Assembly (NCBI GenBank): GCA_015061185.1 | Contig: SUWZ01000007.1 | Coordinates: 1 to 64,000, forward strand | DNA: 64,000 nt | Direction of reading: 5' to 3' | Origin: Bacteroidales bacterium | Lineage (GTDB): Bacteria; Bacteroidota; Bacteroidia; Bacteroidales; Paludibacteraceae | Shown: piece after piece, positions 17,703 to 27,884 of the stretch | Numbering within the stretch: the first letter of the stretch is position 1 | Layout of the letters: each line of letters starts with the position of its first letter | Notes under the pieces: model-generated | The model's input: only the letters and a program-made list of their open reading frames with translations | Database searches by the model: none | What the model was told of the DNA's origin: nothing | Translations under genes and position numbers: made by a program

Positions 17703-20700
17703 ATGGGAAAACATTTACTATCAATTACTACATTCATACTTTTCTCTATCGTTGGAATACACGGGCAAGGAGTTTCAATTAACGAAGTAATGCCTTGCAA
17801 TATATCCACACAAATAAATACAGACAACTATAACTTTTCCGGCTACATCGAACTATTTAACGGAGGAGAAAAATCTGTCAATCTAAAAGGCATGGTGCTA
17901 ACACATTTCAAAAGAAAAGGGAATGGAGATATCGAATTAAAGTGGCAATGGGAGATTGATTCAGATTTGATCGTTGACGAATTAGAAAGGTATAAATTAA
18001 TTTGGATGGATGAATCAGACAAAATTGGTCATAGTCCCTATAAATTGGATGCAGACGGAGGTTACTTAACCCTCTATGACGGCACCACATTAATCGACTC
18101 CTTTGCGTATGAAAGGGGAGATGCACATATCTCTTACGGACGCTACAATGGAAGTGTAGGCTACATGTCTCCATCACCTTTAAGCGTAAATTCCATGGTT
18201 GTCAAAAATCTTACATCGAATAATCGCTGTACTGCTCCCCAATTTTCACAAAAGCCCGGAGTGCTGACAGATTCCATCTATGTATCAATAACGACAACAA
18301 CTTCTAATTCCTCTATCTACTATACATTGGATGGCTCTGAGCCAACCGATACAAGTGGAAATATCTATTCCGAGGCATTATACATCAATAAAAACACTAT
18401 TCTACGCGCACGTTCCTATAAAAATGGAATGTTGCCAAGTAAAATCACAACAGGCACCTATCTATTTGCAGAAGAGGCTCGCACCGAATGCGGAGGGTTC
18501 TCAATCCCTATCGTCTCATTAACAACAAATGATGAATACTTAAACGACCCGATGATTGGAATCCTCGTAACCGGAAAAAATGGAATCATGGGAGAGAAAG
18601 ATTGTAATTTTCAAAAAGCCAACTACAATCAAGATTGGAAGAGAGCCATCAACTTTGAGTATATAGTAAATAATGAACAGGTTCTTTCTCAAGAAGTGGA
18701 GGCTGCTGTGGAAGGTGGTTGTTCTCGTAGCAACAGCATTAAATCACTCTCTTTAAAAGCATCGAAAAAAACTGGAAAAGAGAATTTTTCCTATAATATA
18801 TTTAATTCCAAACCGGATATTTTTCATCGCACTCTGCACCTAAGAAATGGTGGTCAGGGATTTGATCGTGTGCGTTTTGGAGATGGTCTTATGCAAACTT
18901 TTGCCATTGGGTTAAACATCGATTACCAAGCCTATCAGCCTGTTGCATATTACCTAAATGGAGAGTATATGGGACTGATGGGACTAAGAGAACGGACCAA
19001 TGCTGATTATGTAAAATCCAACTACGGCTATGATGATGACGAAATTGATTTGGTAACACTATCAGACCAACTAAAAATTAGCGCAAACAAAGGTACTTTG
19101 GATGCCTACAATGCATTGGTAGAATATTTATCAACCACTGACCCTGAAGATGAAAACTACTACAAAGGGGCTGCTCGATTAATGGATATGGATGAATACA
19201 TTGATTATCAAATTCTTCAACAATTTATTGCAAACGTGGATTGGCCTGGAAATAATACTAAAATGTGGCGACTAAAAGATAATGGTCGATTCCGTTGGAT
19301 AATGTTTGACACTGATTTTGGATTTGGATTACAGGGTGAGTCCGCTTCCAAAAATATGATTGAATGGTGCCAAGCCATCGGATCTAAAAATTGGGGAAAT
19401 GATGAGGAATGGATGACCATCATATTTGCTAATCTTTCAAAAAATAACGAATTCAAACAACGTTTTGTTACCAAATATTTAGATCGATTAAACACTACAT
19501 TCTCTGAAACAAGAATCAATGCTGTATTCGATAGTATATGTACTATTTTGGATAAAGAGAATTGTCTGTCGAAAAATAAAAGCGCTTTTGACGAAGCTGC
19601 AAGTATGCGACGTTTTGCACTGCAAAGGCCCTCCTATGTTTATAATCATTTAGTTGGATACGTAGGAGGAGATTCTATTGTTGATTTAGAAATTACCTCT
19701 AATGTTGATGGTGCTATTCTTATGATGAATGGAGAGAAAAGCGAGGGGTATAATGGGAAGTATATATCAGGCATGACGCTCAATTTGAAACCCTACGCTC
19801 CTGCCGGTTATCGCTTTTCGGAATGGAAAGTGACTCCGGAAGCCACTATTTTAGATGGTACTCTATATTGGGAGTCAATAATGACAAAACAGACCGAATG
19901 GAAGTACTACTATGACAAACAAGCCCCGGATTCCGCTTGGTTTGATACACTCTACGACGATAGTCAATGGAAAAGTGGTGCCGGACGATTTGGATATAGC
20001 TCTTCAGGCTTCATGAATCCTAGTCAAAATTTCGATGTTAAATTAGATTATGGTACAAATCGGAGAAATAAATATATGACTGCCTATTTCAGGAGTTCAT
20101 TTTCCATTGATAACCTAAAAGATTTAATGTCCATTCAAGCCTCAATCTCTTATGATGATGGATACGTACTCTACATCAATGGAGTAGAGGTAGAACAAAC
20201 TAACATGAAAAAAGTGGATTCCGTACAATATTCTACGGAAGCGGCTTCCAATGTAAATACCGCAACACGCACATTAAATATCAATCCAGACTTATTGATT
20301 GAAGGCAAAAACTTTATCGCCGTTGAAATGCATTTGAACAAAGCAAGCAGTGATAATTTAACATTTGAACTTGAAATGAAGGCGCAAAAAATCCAACACG
20401 TAGAGAATCCGGATAAAGAACAGCTAAATATTTGGGTTAAATCAGACCAAAAAATAGAAGCTATTTTTGAAAAAATAGAGAATCCTATGCCTCTAACACT
20501 TCAATTGAATGAAGTATGTGCCAGCAGTAACAAGAACTCCGGAAACTCCGATGATTACGGTGATTACCCTGATTGGATAGAGATTTACAATTACGGTACA
20601 GAACCTCAAGATTTGGCCGGACTTTACCTTTCGGACGAAAAAAATAATTGGACGAAATTTCAGATTCCATACGGATCTTCAGAAACCCTTATTCAACCTA

Positions 20701-21245
20701 AAGAAAGAAAAATTTTATGGGCAAAAGGGGATTTACAATATGACCCGCTCTATTTAGACTTTAAATTAAGTGCCGACAAAGCAACCCCAATACTCTTAAC
20801 ACAAAAAGTGGGTGGAGAAGTGGTACTTATCGACTATTTACAAATATATGAAAATCACCCAACCAATGGCTCATACGGGCGAGTAACAGATGGTGCTGAA
20901 GATTGGATGGTGTTTGACACTTGCTCAACCCAAGGCTCTTTAGCTACTCCTAACTTAAGTAATGGAAGTATTTCGTGTGAGGAAGAGACCTTTGTCAATC
21001 CTTTGTATGACGAAACCTTCTCTCTACTATGTTTCCCAAATCCTGCTTCAACAGAGATTCATATTCATGCGGAAGAGGAAATAGAAGATTTACTTTTGTA
21101 TGATATATCCGGAGTATTAGTTTATCAAACAACACCAACAACAAACCAATATACATTAGATGTATCTGAGCTTAAAAATGGTATTTATATTCTTCATGCA
21201 GAAACAAAATCAGGAGTGTATAGAAATAAAATCATAAAAGAATAA
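17703..21245 (+). CDS. CotH-like/lamin-tail domain T9SS secreted protein with chitobiase-type C-terminal repeat
   Basis: 1180 aa. Lamin-tail-like N-terminal segment, YYTLDGSEPTDTSGNIYSEALYI, CotH-like NTKMWRLKDNGRFRWIMFDTDFGFG, and C-terminal LLCFPNPASTEIHIHAEEEIEDLLLYDISGVLVYQ...LKNGIYILHAETKSGVYRNKIIKE sorting domain. Confidence 0.9.
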   Translation: MGKHLLSITTFILFSIVGIHGQGVSINEVMPCNISTQINTDNYNFSGYIELFNGGEKSVNLKGMVLTHFKRKGNGDIELKWQWEIDSDLIVDELERYKLIWMDESDKIGHSPYKLDADGGYLTLYDGTTLIDSFAYERGDAHISYGRYNGSVGYMSPSPLSVNSMVVKNLTSNNRCTAPQFSQKPGVLTDSIYVSITTTTSNSSIYYTLDGSEPTDTSGNIYSEALYINKNTILRARSYKNGMLPSKITTGTYLFAEEARTECGGFSIPIVSLTTNDEYLNDPMIGILVTGKNGIMGEKDCNFQKANYNQDWKRAINFEYIVNNEQVLSQEVEAAVEGGCSRSNSIKSLSLKASKKTGKENFSYNIFNSKPDIFHRTLHLRNGGQGFDRVRFGDGLMQTFAIGLNIDYQAYQPVAYYLNGEYMGLMGLRERTNADYVKSNYGYDDDEIDLVTLSDQLKISANKGTLDAYNALVEYLSTTDPEDENYYKGAARLMDMDEYIDYQILQQFIANVDWPGNNTKMWRLKDNGRFRWIMFDTDFGFGLQGESASKNMIEWCQAIGSKNWGNDEEWMTIIFANLSKNNEFKQRFVTKYLDRLNTTFSETRINAVFDSICTILDKENCLSKNKSAFDEAASMRRFALQRPSYVYNHLVGYVGGDSIVDLEITSNVDGAILMMNGEKSEGYNGKYISGMTLNLKPYAPAGYRFSEWKVTPEATILDGTLYWESIMTKQTEWKYYYDKQAPDSAWFDTLYDDSQWKSGAGRFGYSSSGFMNPSQNFDVKLDYGTNRRNKYMTAYFRSSFSIDNLKDLMSIQASISYDDGYVLYINGVEVEQTNMKKVDSVQYSTEAASNVNTATRTLNINPDLLIEGKNFIAVEMHLNKASSDNLTFELEMKAQKIQHVENPDKEQLNIWVKSDQKIEAIFEKIENPMPLTLQLNEVCASSNKNSGNSDDYGDYPDWIEIYNYGTEPQDLAGLYLSDEKNNWTKFQIPYGSSETLIQPKERKILWAKGDLQYDPLYLDFKLSADKATPILLTQKVGGEVVLIDYLQIYENHPTNGSYGRVTDGAEDWMVFDTCSTQGSLATPNLSNGSISCEEETFVNPLYDETFSLLCFPNPASTEIHIHAEEEIEDLLLYDISGVLVYQTTPTTNQYTLDVSELKNGIYILHAETKSGVYRNKIIKE

Positions 21246-21269
21246 CAAACTGATTATTCTTCTAATTTT

Positions 21270-21311
21270 AAATCGGATACCCATTCAACAAATTGAAGAG
21301 GTATCCGATTT
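21270..21311. terminator. Bidirectional rho-independent terminator between convergent genes
   Basis: Perfect 12-bp stem AAATCGGATACC / GGTATCCGATTT followed by a T-rich stretch, between the CotH gene (+) and thyA (-). Confidence 0.8.
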
Positions 21312-21359
21312 TATTATTCTCTGTAAATTATGTCTGGAAACAACCGAACAAAAATCATA

Positions 21360-22154
21360 TCACACCGCAACAACACCGGCAATGTGAGGATGAGGATTGT
21401 AATTTTCCAATGTAAAATCTTCATACTTAAATGAGAAGATATCCTTCACATTTGGATTGATTTTCATTGTTGGAAGTTCTCTTGGTTCCCGCATCAATTG
21501 CAAATTAACTTGCTCCAAGTGATTAGAATAGATATGTGCATCACCCAACGTATGAATAAATTCCCCCGGCTTAAGACCTGTCACCTGCGCCATCATAAGA
21601 AGCAATAGTGCATAAGAGGCAATATTGAATGGTACCCCTAAAAAAATATCTGCACTTCGCTGGTACATTTGTAAACTCAACTTACCATCAGCCACATAAA
21701 ACTGAAAGAACATGTGACAAGGTGGCAAATTCATATTATCCAAATCTGCAACATTCCACGCATTCACAATGATTCTTCTGGAGTTTGGATTGTTCTTAAT
21801 CATATCAACAACCTCAGAAATTTGATCGATATGTCCGCCCTTATAATCCGGCCATGAACGCCATTGATAACCATAGATATGCCCTAAATTGCCATCTTCA
21901 TCAGCCCATTCATTCCAAATTCTGACACCATTTTCTTGCAAATACTTAACGTTCGTATCCCCATTAAGGAACCATAGCAATTCATGAATAATCGACTTCA
22001 AGTGCAACTTTTTAGTGGTCAAAAGAGGAAATCCATCCTCTAAGTTAAACCTCATTTGATGCCCAAATACACTGATAGTTCCGGTGTTGGTTCTATCTCC
22101 TTTTTCTACACCCTCCGATAAAACTCGTTGTAAAAGTTCCTTATATTGTTTCAT
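21360..22154 (-). CDS. thyA: Thymidylate synthase
   Basis: 264 aa with [44 protein letters not shown]. Confidence 0.97.
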   Translation of the reverse strand: MKQYKELLQRVLSEGVEKGDRTNTGTISVFGHQMRFNLEDGFPLLTTKKLHLKSIIHELLWFLNGDTNVKYLQENGVRIWNEWADEDGNLGHIYGYQWRSWPDYKGGHIDQISEVVDMIKNNPNSRRIIVNAWNVADLDNMNLPPCHMFFQFYVADGKLSLQMYQRSADIFLGVPFNIASYALLLLMMAQVTGLKPGEFIHTLGDAHIYSNHLEQVNLQLMREPRELPTMKINPNVKDIFSFKYEDFTLENYNPHPHIAGVVAV

Positions 22155-22208
22155 TTTTCTTCTAATTAATTCAGTTATACACTACACTAAAGTATTAAAT
22201 TTCAAATC

Positions 22209-24242
22209 TTAATACATCTTATATGTTGTTTTTAGCACTCTAAATTCTGTCCGTCGATTGATAGAATCAGCAATTTCTTTTTTCTCATCGCTATCAAAAG
22301 ATTCGATTGTCTCTTCATTAAGGGTATCTCCAATTTTCAAAAACGAATATTTTTTTTGCACCACTTTATCTACAACCACAGGTTGAGATTTCCCGTACCC
22401 TTTGGCAGTCAGACGTTCTGCTTCTATACCTTTTTTCACTAAGTAATCCACTACTGATTGAGCACGTTTGCCGGACAACTGTAAATTACCTTCCGCCGAA
22501 CCAACACGGTCTGTGTGAGCACCAATTTCGATGGTAATATTAGGATTGTCATTCAAAATCTTAACCAATTTATCCAAAGCAGTAGAAGATTCCGGAGAGA
22601 GTGTAGCCTGTCCGAACTCAAAGAAGATATTATCCAACCCAACCGGTTTCCCGATAGAGGCCAAAGTAAACGAGATTGGGAAGGTTTTAGAATCCTCCAT
22701 TCCCAATGTAATCGCCTCCTCTTTTTGATTTAAGAAACCCCTGCAATTACCCAAAAGCACATATCGAACATCCTTATTTAAAGAGATCTTAAATGTACCA
22801 TCAGTTTTGGAAGCAATCTTTTTATTTGTTCCATCATCGCCCACAATACGAACCGTTGCCCCCCCCAACGGTTCACCTGCCATATCGGTAACTTTCCCAT
22901 CAATTAAAAACTCTACCGGAGGCAATTCAAATTCATAGATTTTGTCATAACCTTTTTTCTCTCCTCTATTCGAAGAAAATAATCCCTTTTCCTTACCTGC
23001 CACAAAAGTGATTCCAAAATCATCATTATTAGAATTTACCGGCGTCATCATATTATGTACAGACCAAGAGCCACCTTCAATTTCATTGGCATAAAATAGG
23101 TCTAATCCCCCAAAACCGGGATGCCCATTGGATGAGAAATAAAGAACTCCATTTTCACGCATATAAGGAAACATCTCATCACCTGGAGTATTGATGGTCG
23201 GACCTAAATTAACCGGAGCACTATACTGACCTCCATTTACCTCACTCCTCCAAATATCCTTTCCGCCAAATCCACCCTCTAAATCAGAAACAAAATAAAG
23301 ATACTTGCCATCCGGAGAAATCGTAGGATGAGCAAATGTTACAGAACTATCTTCAGACAATTTTACATCCACAACCTTACCCCATTTACCTCCGGAACGA
23401 TTTACGGAACATATTTGAGCACCTCTGCTCTCCCCCTTCTCAGAATAGCAACGAGTAAAATACATAACCTTACCATCCGCACTAAAAGAGACAGACCCCT
23501 CATCCATATCAGAATTGATGTCACCCTCCACAGGTGAAAGGTTATCCCACTCACCTACCGAATTGCGTCTTGCAACATAAATATCATTATTTCTTATACC
23601 TGTGATTTTACTATTACCGCCTCCAATTTCTTTATTTTCTCGAGTAGAATTAAAATAAACAACCTCCTCATCTCCCCCGGGGAAAGAGGGTGAAAATTCG
23701 CTACGCTTAGAGACAAAGAAATCCACTTTTTTCACCACATACTTAGTTGGATTTTGCTTCCACTCAGCCAACTCTTCAGCTGATTTTTTTCCGTTGATTG
23801 CTCTAACATCTTCGGGGTAGGCAGCCAAATAGGTTTCATATTGTTGCAAAGCCTCTTTCTCTTTTCCATTCATTCTCAGAATATCAGCATAAAATAGATG
23901 CACAAGAGAATCTTTATGATTATACCTAACCGCATTAGAGTAGGCACGTTCAGCACGATCATAGAGATTTAAAAAGCGATAACAATTTCCTAATTTAAAA
24001 GCAGAATAAGCCTTCATAGACCTCTCTTTCACTTTCACTTTAGGATAAACTCGATTATAAATTGAAGAAGCCGTATGGTATTCTCCCACTTCATATTTTT
24101 TGTCTGCTTTTTTCAGTTGTTGCTTAACGGAACAAGCCGGAAAGATGAGGATAAAAAGGAGCAGAGAAAGATAGTTAAAATACCCTCCTAAAAGGCTTAC
24201 TCTCAATCTCTTTGACAACAATTTTTTTTCAATATCGGCCAT
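22209..24242 (-). CDS. OmpA-family lipoprotein with TPR, PD40 propeller and CarboxypepD_reg-like domains (PorE-like, T9SS-associated)
   Basis: 677 aa. Lipobox FPACS, TPR-like N-terminus, PD40 repeats (ISPDGKYLYFVSD), DGKVTDMAGEPLGGATVRI, and OmpA motif IEIGAHTDRVGSAEGNLQLSGKRAQSVVDYL. Confidence 0.85.
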   Translation of the reverse strand: MADIEKKLLSKRLRVSLLGGYFNYLSLLLFILIFPACSVKQQLKKADKKYEVGEYHTASSIYNRVYPKVKVKERSMKAYSAFKLGNCYRFLNLYDRAERAYSNAVRYNHKDSLVHLFYADILRMNGKEKEALQQYETYLAAYPEDVRAINGKKSAEELAEWKQNPTKYVVKKVDFFVSKRSEFSPSFPGGDEEVVYFNSTRENKEIGGGNSKITGIRNNDIYVARRNSVGEWDNLSPVEGDINSDMDEGSVSFSADGKVMYFTRCYSEKGESRGAQICSVNRSGGKWGKVVDVKLSEDSSVTFAHPTISPDGKYLYFVSDLEGGFGGKDIWRSEVNGGQYSAPVNLGPTINTPGDEMFPYMRENGVLYFSSNGHPGFGGLDLFYANEIEGGSWSVHNMMTPVNSNNDDFGITFVAGKEKGLFSSNRGEKKGYDKIYEFELPPVEFLIDGKVTDMAGEPLGGATVRIVGDDGTNKKIASKTDGTFKISLNKDVRYVLLGNCRGFLNQKEEAITLGMEDSKTFPISFTLASIGKPVGLDNIFFEFGQATLSPESSTALDKLVKILNDNPNITIEIGAHTDRVGSAEGNLQLSGKRAQSVVDYLVKKGIEAERLTAKGYGKSQPVVVDKVVQKKYSFLKIGDTLNEETIESFDSDEKKEIADSINRRTEFRVLKTTYKMY

Positions 24243-24289
24243 CTTTATATATGATTTAAATTCTCAACTATAACGTAGCAAATCAAGAT

Positions 24290-25327
24290 TTATTTTTCCA
24301 ACGAATTCCAACCTTGAGCCTTAAGAGTGATTTCTTGACCATCACGAGTAATCAAACAACATCCCAAAGACTCATCAGTGGTATGACCAATAACTTTGAT
24401 TCCCGGGAGATTTTGAAATACATCATTCATTTCCAACGGAACAGTAAACAACAATTCATAATCTTCACCACCATTCAACGCAACGGTTGTCAAATTCATA
24501 TTAAACTCCTCGGCCATAAGAGCTGTTTGATAATCAATCGGGATACGATCTTCATAAACTCTGCAACCCAATTTGCTCTGTTTGCAGATATGCAACAATT
24601 CGGAAGACAAACCATCTGAGATGTCCATCATAGCAGTAGGAACCACCTTAATACGCTCAAGCGATTCAATAATTTCTTTTCTCGCTTCAGGCTTCAATTG
24701 TCTCTCTATAATATACTCTTTCCCTGCAAAATCAGGTTGAATAGTATTATCAGAGGCAAAGACTTTCTTTTCACGTTCCAAAAGCAACAATCCCATATAC
24801 GCAGCACCCAAATCACCTGAAACACAAATCAAATCACTATTTTTTGCTCCATCTCTGCAAACTATTTTCCCTTTTTCTCCTTCCCCTAAACAAGTGATAC
24901 TGATGGTAAGACCAGTCATTGAAGCCGAGGTATCCCCTCCCACCAAATCAACGCCATATCTATCACAAGCCAATTTAATTCCGGCATACAACGTTTCAAT
25001 ATCTTCCACAGAAAAACGCTTAGAAACACCTAAAGAGACCGTAATTTGCTTAGGCATTCCATTCATCGCATAGATGTCAGAAAAATTCACAATAGCAGAT
25101 TTATAACCTAAATGCATCAACGGCACGTATGTTAAATCAAAATGAATACCTTCCAAAAGAAGGTCGGTTGTAACCAACGTTTGTTTATCCTTATAATCTA
25201 AAATTGCAGCATCATCACCAACACCCTTTATAGAGGAAGGATTCTTAAGCTCGAAATGCTCTGTTAAATGCTTTATTAAACCAAATTCACCCAAAGATGA
25301 AATTTCCGTTCTTTGTTGTTTTTCCAT
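24290..25327 (-). CDS. thiL: Thiamine-monophosphate kinase
   Basis: EFGLIKHLTEHF...GVGDDAAILDYKDKQTLVTTDLLLEGIHFDLTY...VGGDTSASMTGL. Start taken at MEKQQRTEISS. Confidence 0.95.
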   Translation of the reverse strand: MEKQQRTEISSLGEFGLIKHLTEHFELKNPSSIKGVGDDAAILDYKDKQTLVTTDLLLEGIHFDLTYVPLMHLGYKSAIVNFSDIYAMNGMPKQITVSLGVSKRFSVEDIETLYAGIKLACDRYGVDLVGGDTSASMTGLTISITCLGEGEKGKIVCRDGAKNSDLICVSGDLGAAYMGLLLLEREKKVFASDNTIQPDFAGKEYIIERQLKPEARKEIIESLERIKVVPTAMMDISDGLSSELLHICKQSKLGCRVYEDRIPIDYQTALMAEEFNMNLTTVALNGGEDYELLFTVPLEMNDVFQNLPGIKVIGHTTDESLGCCLITRDGQEITLKAQGWNSLEK

Positions 25328-25375
25328 GCTAAAAAAGTTAATACCAAGCCACAAAGTTAGTCAAATTTTTGATTC

Positions 25376-26311
25376 TTATCGCACATCAGGAAGTACATCT
25401 CTAAAATTTTGCTTTTGATATTGGAAAGGAGTAATACCTGTCTGTTTTTTAAAAAATCTCGAAAAGAATGAGGGATTTGGAAAATTCAATTCATCGGCAA
25501 TTTCATACACCAAAAGATTACCCTCTTTCAACAACTCTTTAGCTTTGAAAATAACCATTTTATTTATCCATTGCATAACCGTTTCTCCGCTTGTTTGCTT
25601 AATTAATGCACTCAAATAGTGAGGTGTTAAACTCAATCTTTCTGCATAAAACCCCACTGTACGCTGCTGTTTATAATGCTCACCTACCAAAGAAACAAAA
25701 CGATGAAATATCGAAACCTTATAGGGTGAATAAGAATCTTCCATCTTCTCCTTTTCTGCAAAACTTTTTGCATTCATTATAAAAGAAATCATCAAATATT
25801 GCAGAGAAGATTTCGATGAATTAACAGAACTATTTTCTCGCAATGTTTGTATCAAGGAGAAATATTTTTCTACAATATCCATTTCATCACCCGTCAATCT
25901 GTGAATAAACGGCTGCATCCAAAGTGGCGAGAAAATTTTTACCATCGACTCCGATTCAAAAAAAGCTTCGTTAACAGCTATAATTTCACATTCTGCATCT
26001 GCAGAAACCTCTTTAATTTCCAAAACACAATTAGGAGGTAAAATAACCAATGAACTGCTCTTTATTTCATACTCCTCAAAATTAAGCAAATATTTTACAT
26101 CCCCCTTTTTTAAGAAAAAAATACGAACCTCCTTCAAACGAAAAATATCCTTCTCTACCGATTTTATAGCATCACGGAAATCATTGACAGAAACATCTCT
26201 ACGGATAAATATTCCGGTTTGACTATACATCTCTTGATTTATATCCAAATCTGCCAATTCTGCCACCTCATTCAGGGAAATTGTTTTAATTTTTGTTTCA
26301 GTTAGTGTCAT
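25376..26311 (-). CDS. AraC family transcriptional regulator
   Basis: 311 aa with C-terminal HTH LSLTPHYLSALIKQTSGETVMQWINKMVIFKAKELL...ELNFPNPSFFSRFFKKQTGITPFQYQ. Confidence 0.93.
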   Translation of the reverse strand: MTLTETKIKTISLNEVAELADLDINQEMYSQTGIFIRRDVSVNDFRDAIKSVEKDIFRLKEVRIFFLKKGDVKYLLNFEEYEIKSSSLVILPPNCVLEIKEVSADAECEIIAVNEAFFESESMVKIFSPLWMQPFIHRLTGDEMDIVEKYFSLIQTLRENSSVNSSKSSLQYLMISFIMNAKSFAEKEKMEDSYSPYKVSIFHRFVSLVGEHYKQQRTVGFYAERLSLTPHYLSALIKQTSGETVMQWINKMVIFKAKELLKEGNLLVYEIADELNFPNPSFFSRFFKKQTGITPFQYQKQNFRDVLPDVR

Positions 26312-26710
26312 ACGTTACTAATACTATCAATTAGATTCTTACTATTTGTAACAAATTTTAAGCGATCTCTTAGAAGTTGCTTAAATTTTATTTCAAGCAT
26401 ATTTGAGAGGATTTTTTAAGATTATTTTTGTTATTCTTTTATCGTTTATAGTGGAATATTATCAAAAAAACAATAATAAAAATAGATTAAAAAATCGTCG
26501 AAAAGATGCCGAAAAAAAGAGCGTGAAGTTCAAAAATTAAATTTACAATAAAATTTAAACAGCTCCTTAATACCGGTACAAATATAAGAAATATTTCAAA
26601 CTTAACCGTACAAATAGAACATTTATAATTGTTTTAGGAAAGTCTGAACCCGGATTTATGATTTTCAATGGTTGCCACACAGTTTATTCTCTTTGCCAGG
26701 AAACAGAAAA

Positions 26711-26766
26711 TTTTGTCGATTACGTAACTTTTGATAAAATCAATCTCGTAATCCACTTGAGAATTA
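26711..26766. repeat. 56-bp direct repeat, copy outside traN
   Basis: ttttgtcgattacgtaacttttgataaaatcaatctcgtaatccacttgagaatta is identical to 28133-28188 except for one base (26717/28139). Confidence 0.95.
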
Positions 26767-26900
26767 GACGTTGTTAAATTTTAACCCCATAGATGACTAA
26801 GTTTACGATTTGAACCTGCGAATAAAGTTAAAAAAAAATTTAAACAACATCTAAAATGTTTACTAAATTTGTTGAGTCGAAAAACATAAAAACACAATTC

Positions 26901-27797
26901 ATGAAAGAGAGAGAAAAGGAGATTAAACGAATTACTATAATAGGAGGTGTAGCAAATACAATTCTATCAATAATAAAAGTATTGGTAGGAATTTTCGGGA
27001 AAAGTGCAGCTATGATTGCAGACGGAATTCATTCCCTTTCTGATTTGGTAAGTGACGCAGTAGTACTTATTTTTACCCATATATCATCGAAGGGGAAAGA
27101 CAAAAGACATGCCTTTGGCCATGGAAAGTTTGAGACATTAGCCACACTCATTGTAAGTATAATACTTATGATTGTTGCGGCAATACTCATGTCAGAAGGA
27201 ATTCAATCCATCCTTGATGTTCTAAATGGGAAGACGATTCCTGCTCCGGGTCACATTGCCCTATGGGCAGCCATTGTCAGCATTGTAATAAAGGAGTTGT
27301 TATATCAAGCAACTGTAAAAGTTGGGAAAAACGTAAATAGTCCTATTGTAATTGCCAATGCATGGCATCACCGAAGTGACGCACTCTCATCAATTGGAGC
27401 ATTTATTGGTATAGCCGGAGCTATTTTTCTTGGAGACAAATGGACTATTTTAGACCCCATCGTCTCTTGCGGAATCAGTATATTCATCATAGTAATTGCC
27501 ATAAAAATGGCATTACCTTGCTTAGAAGAACTACTTGAATCATCTCTCCCCGAAGAAGTAGAGAAAGAGATAATAGAAATAACACAATCTGTTATGGGTG
27601 TAGAAGATATACATGATTTAAAGACACGACGCAATGGAATTTCCTTTATCATTGATGCTCATGTTGTGGTAAATCCTGATATTTCTGTTGTGCAATCACA
27701 CGACATTGCTACCAATGTTGAAAAGAAATTAAAACAGAAATATGGTCATGAAACGCAAGTCTCTATTCATATAGAACCCGGCAAAGAAGCCGAATAA
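26901..27797 (+). CDS. Cation diffusion facilitator family transporter
   Basis: MIADGIHSLSDLVSDAVVLIF...KRHAFGHGKFETLATL...ANAWHHRSDALSSIGAFIG. Start taken at MKEREKEIKR; the ORF track begins at 26856. Confidence 0.95.
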   Translation: MKEREKEIKRITIIGGVANTILSIIKVLVGIFGKSAAMIADGIHSLSDLVSDAVVLIFTHISSKGKDKRHAFGHGKFETLATLIVSIILMIVAAILMSEGIQSILDVLNGKTIPAPGHIALWAAIVSIVIKELLYQATVKVGKNVNSPIVIANAWHHRSDALSSIGAFIGIAGAIFLGDKWTILDPIVSCGISIFIIVIAIKMALPCLEELLESSLPEEVEKEIIEITQSVMGVEDIHDLKTRRNGISFIIDAHVVVNPDISVVQSHDIATNVEKKLKQKYGHETQVSIHIEPGKEAE

Positions 27798-27884
27798 TCC
27801 GTCTTTAAATTAATAAAAAAAGCCCTACAATCCCTTGCAAGACTTTCTCAAACCTGTTTAGTTTCAAAATATATATTTACATAG

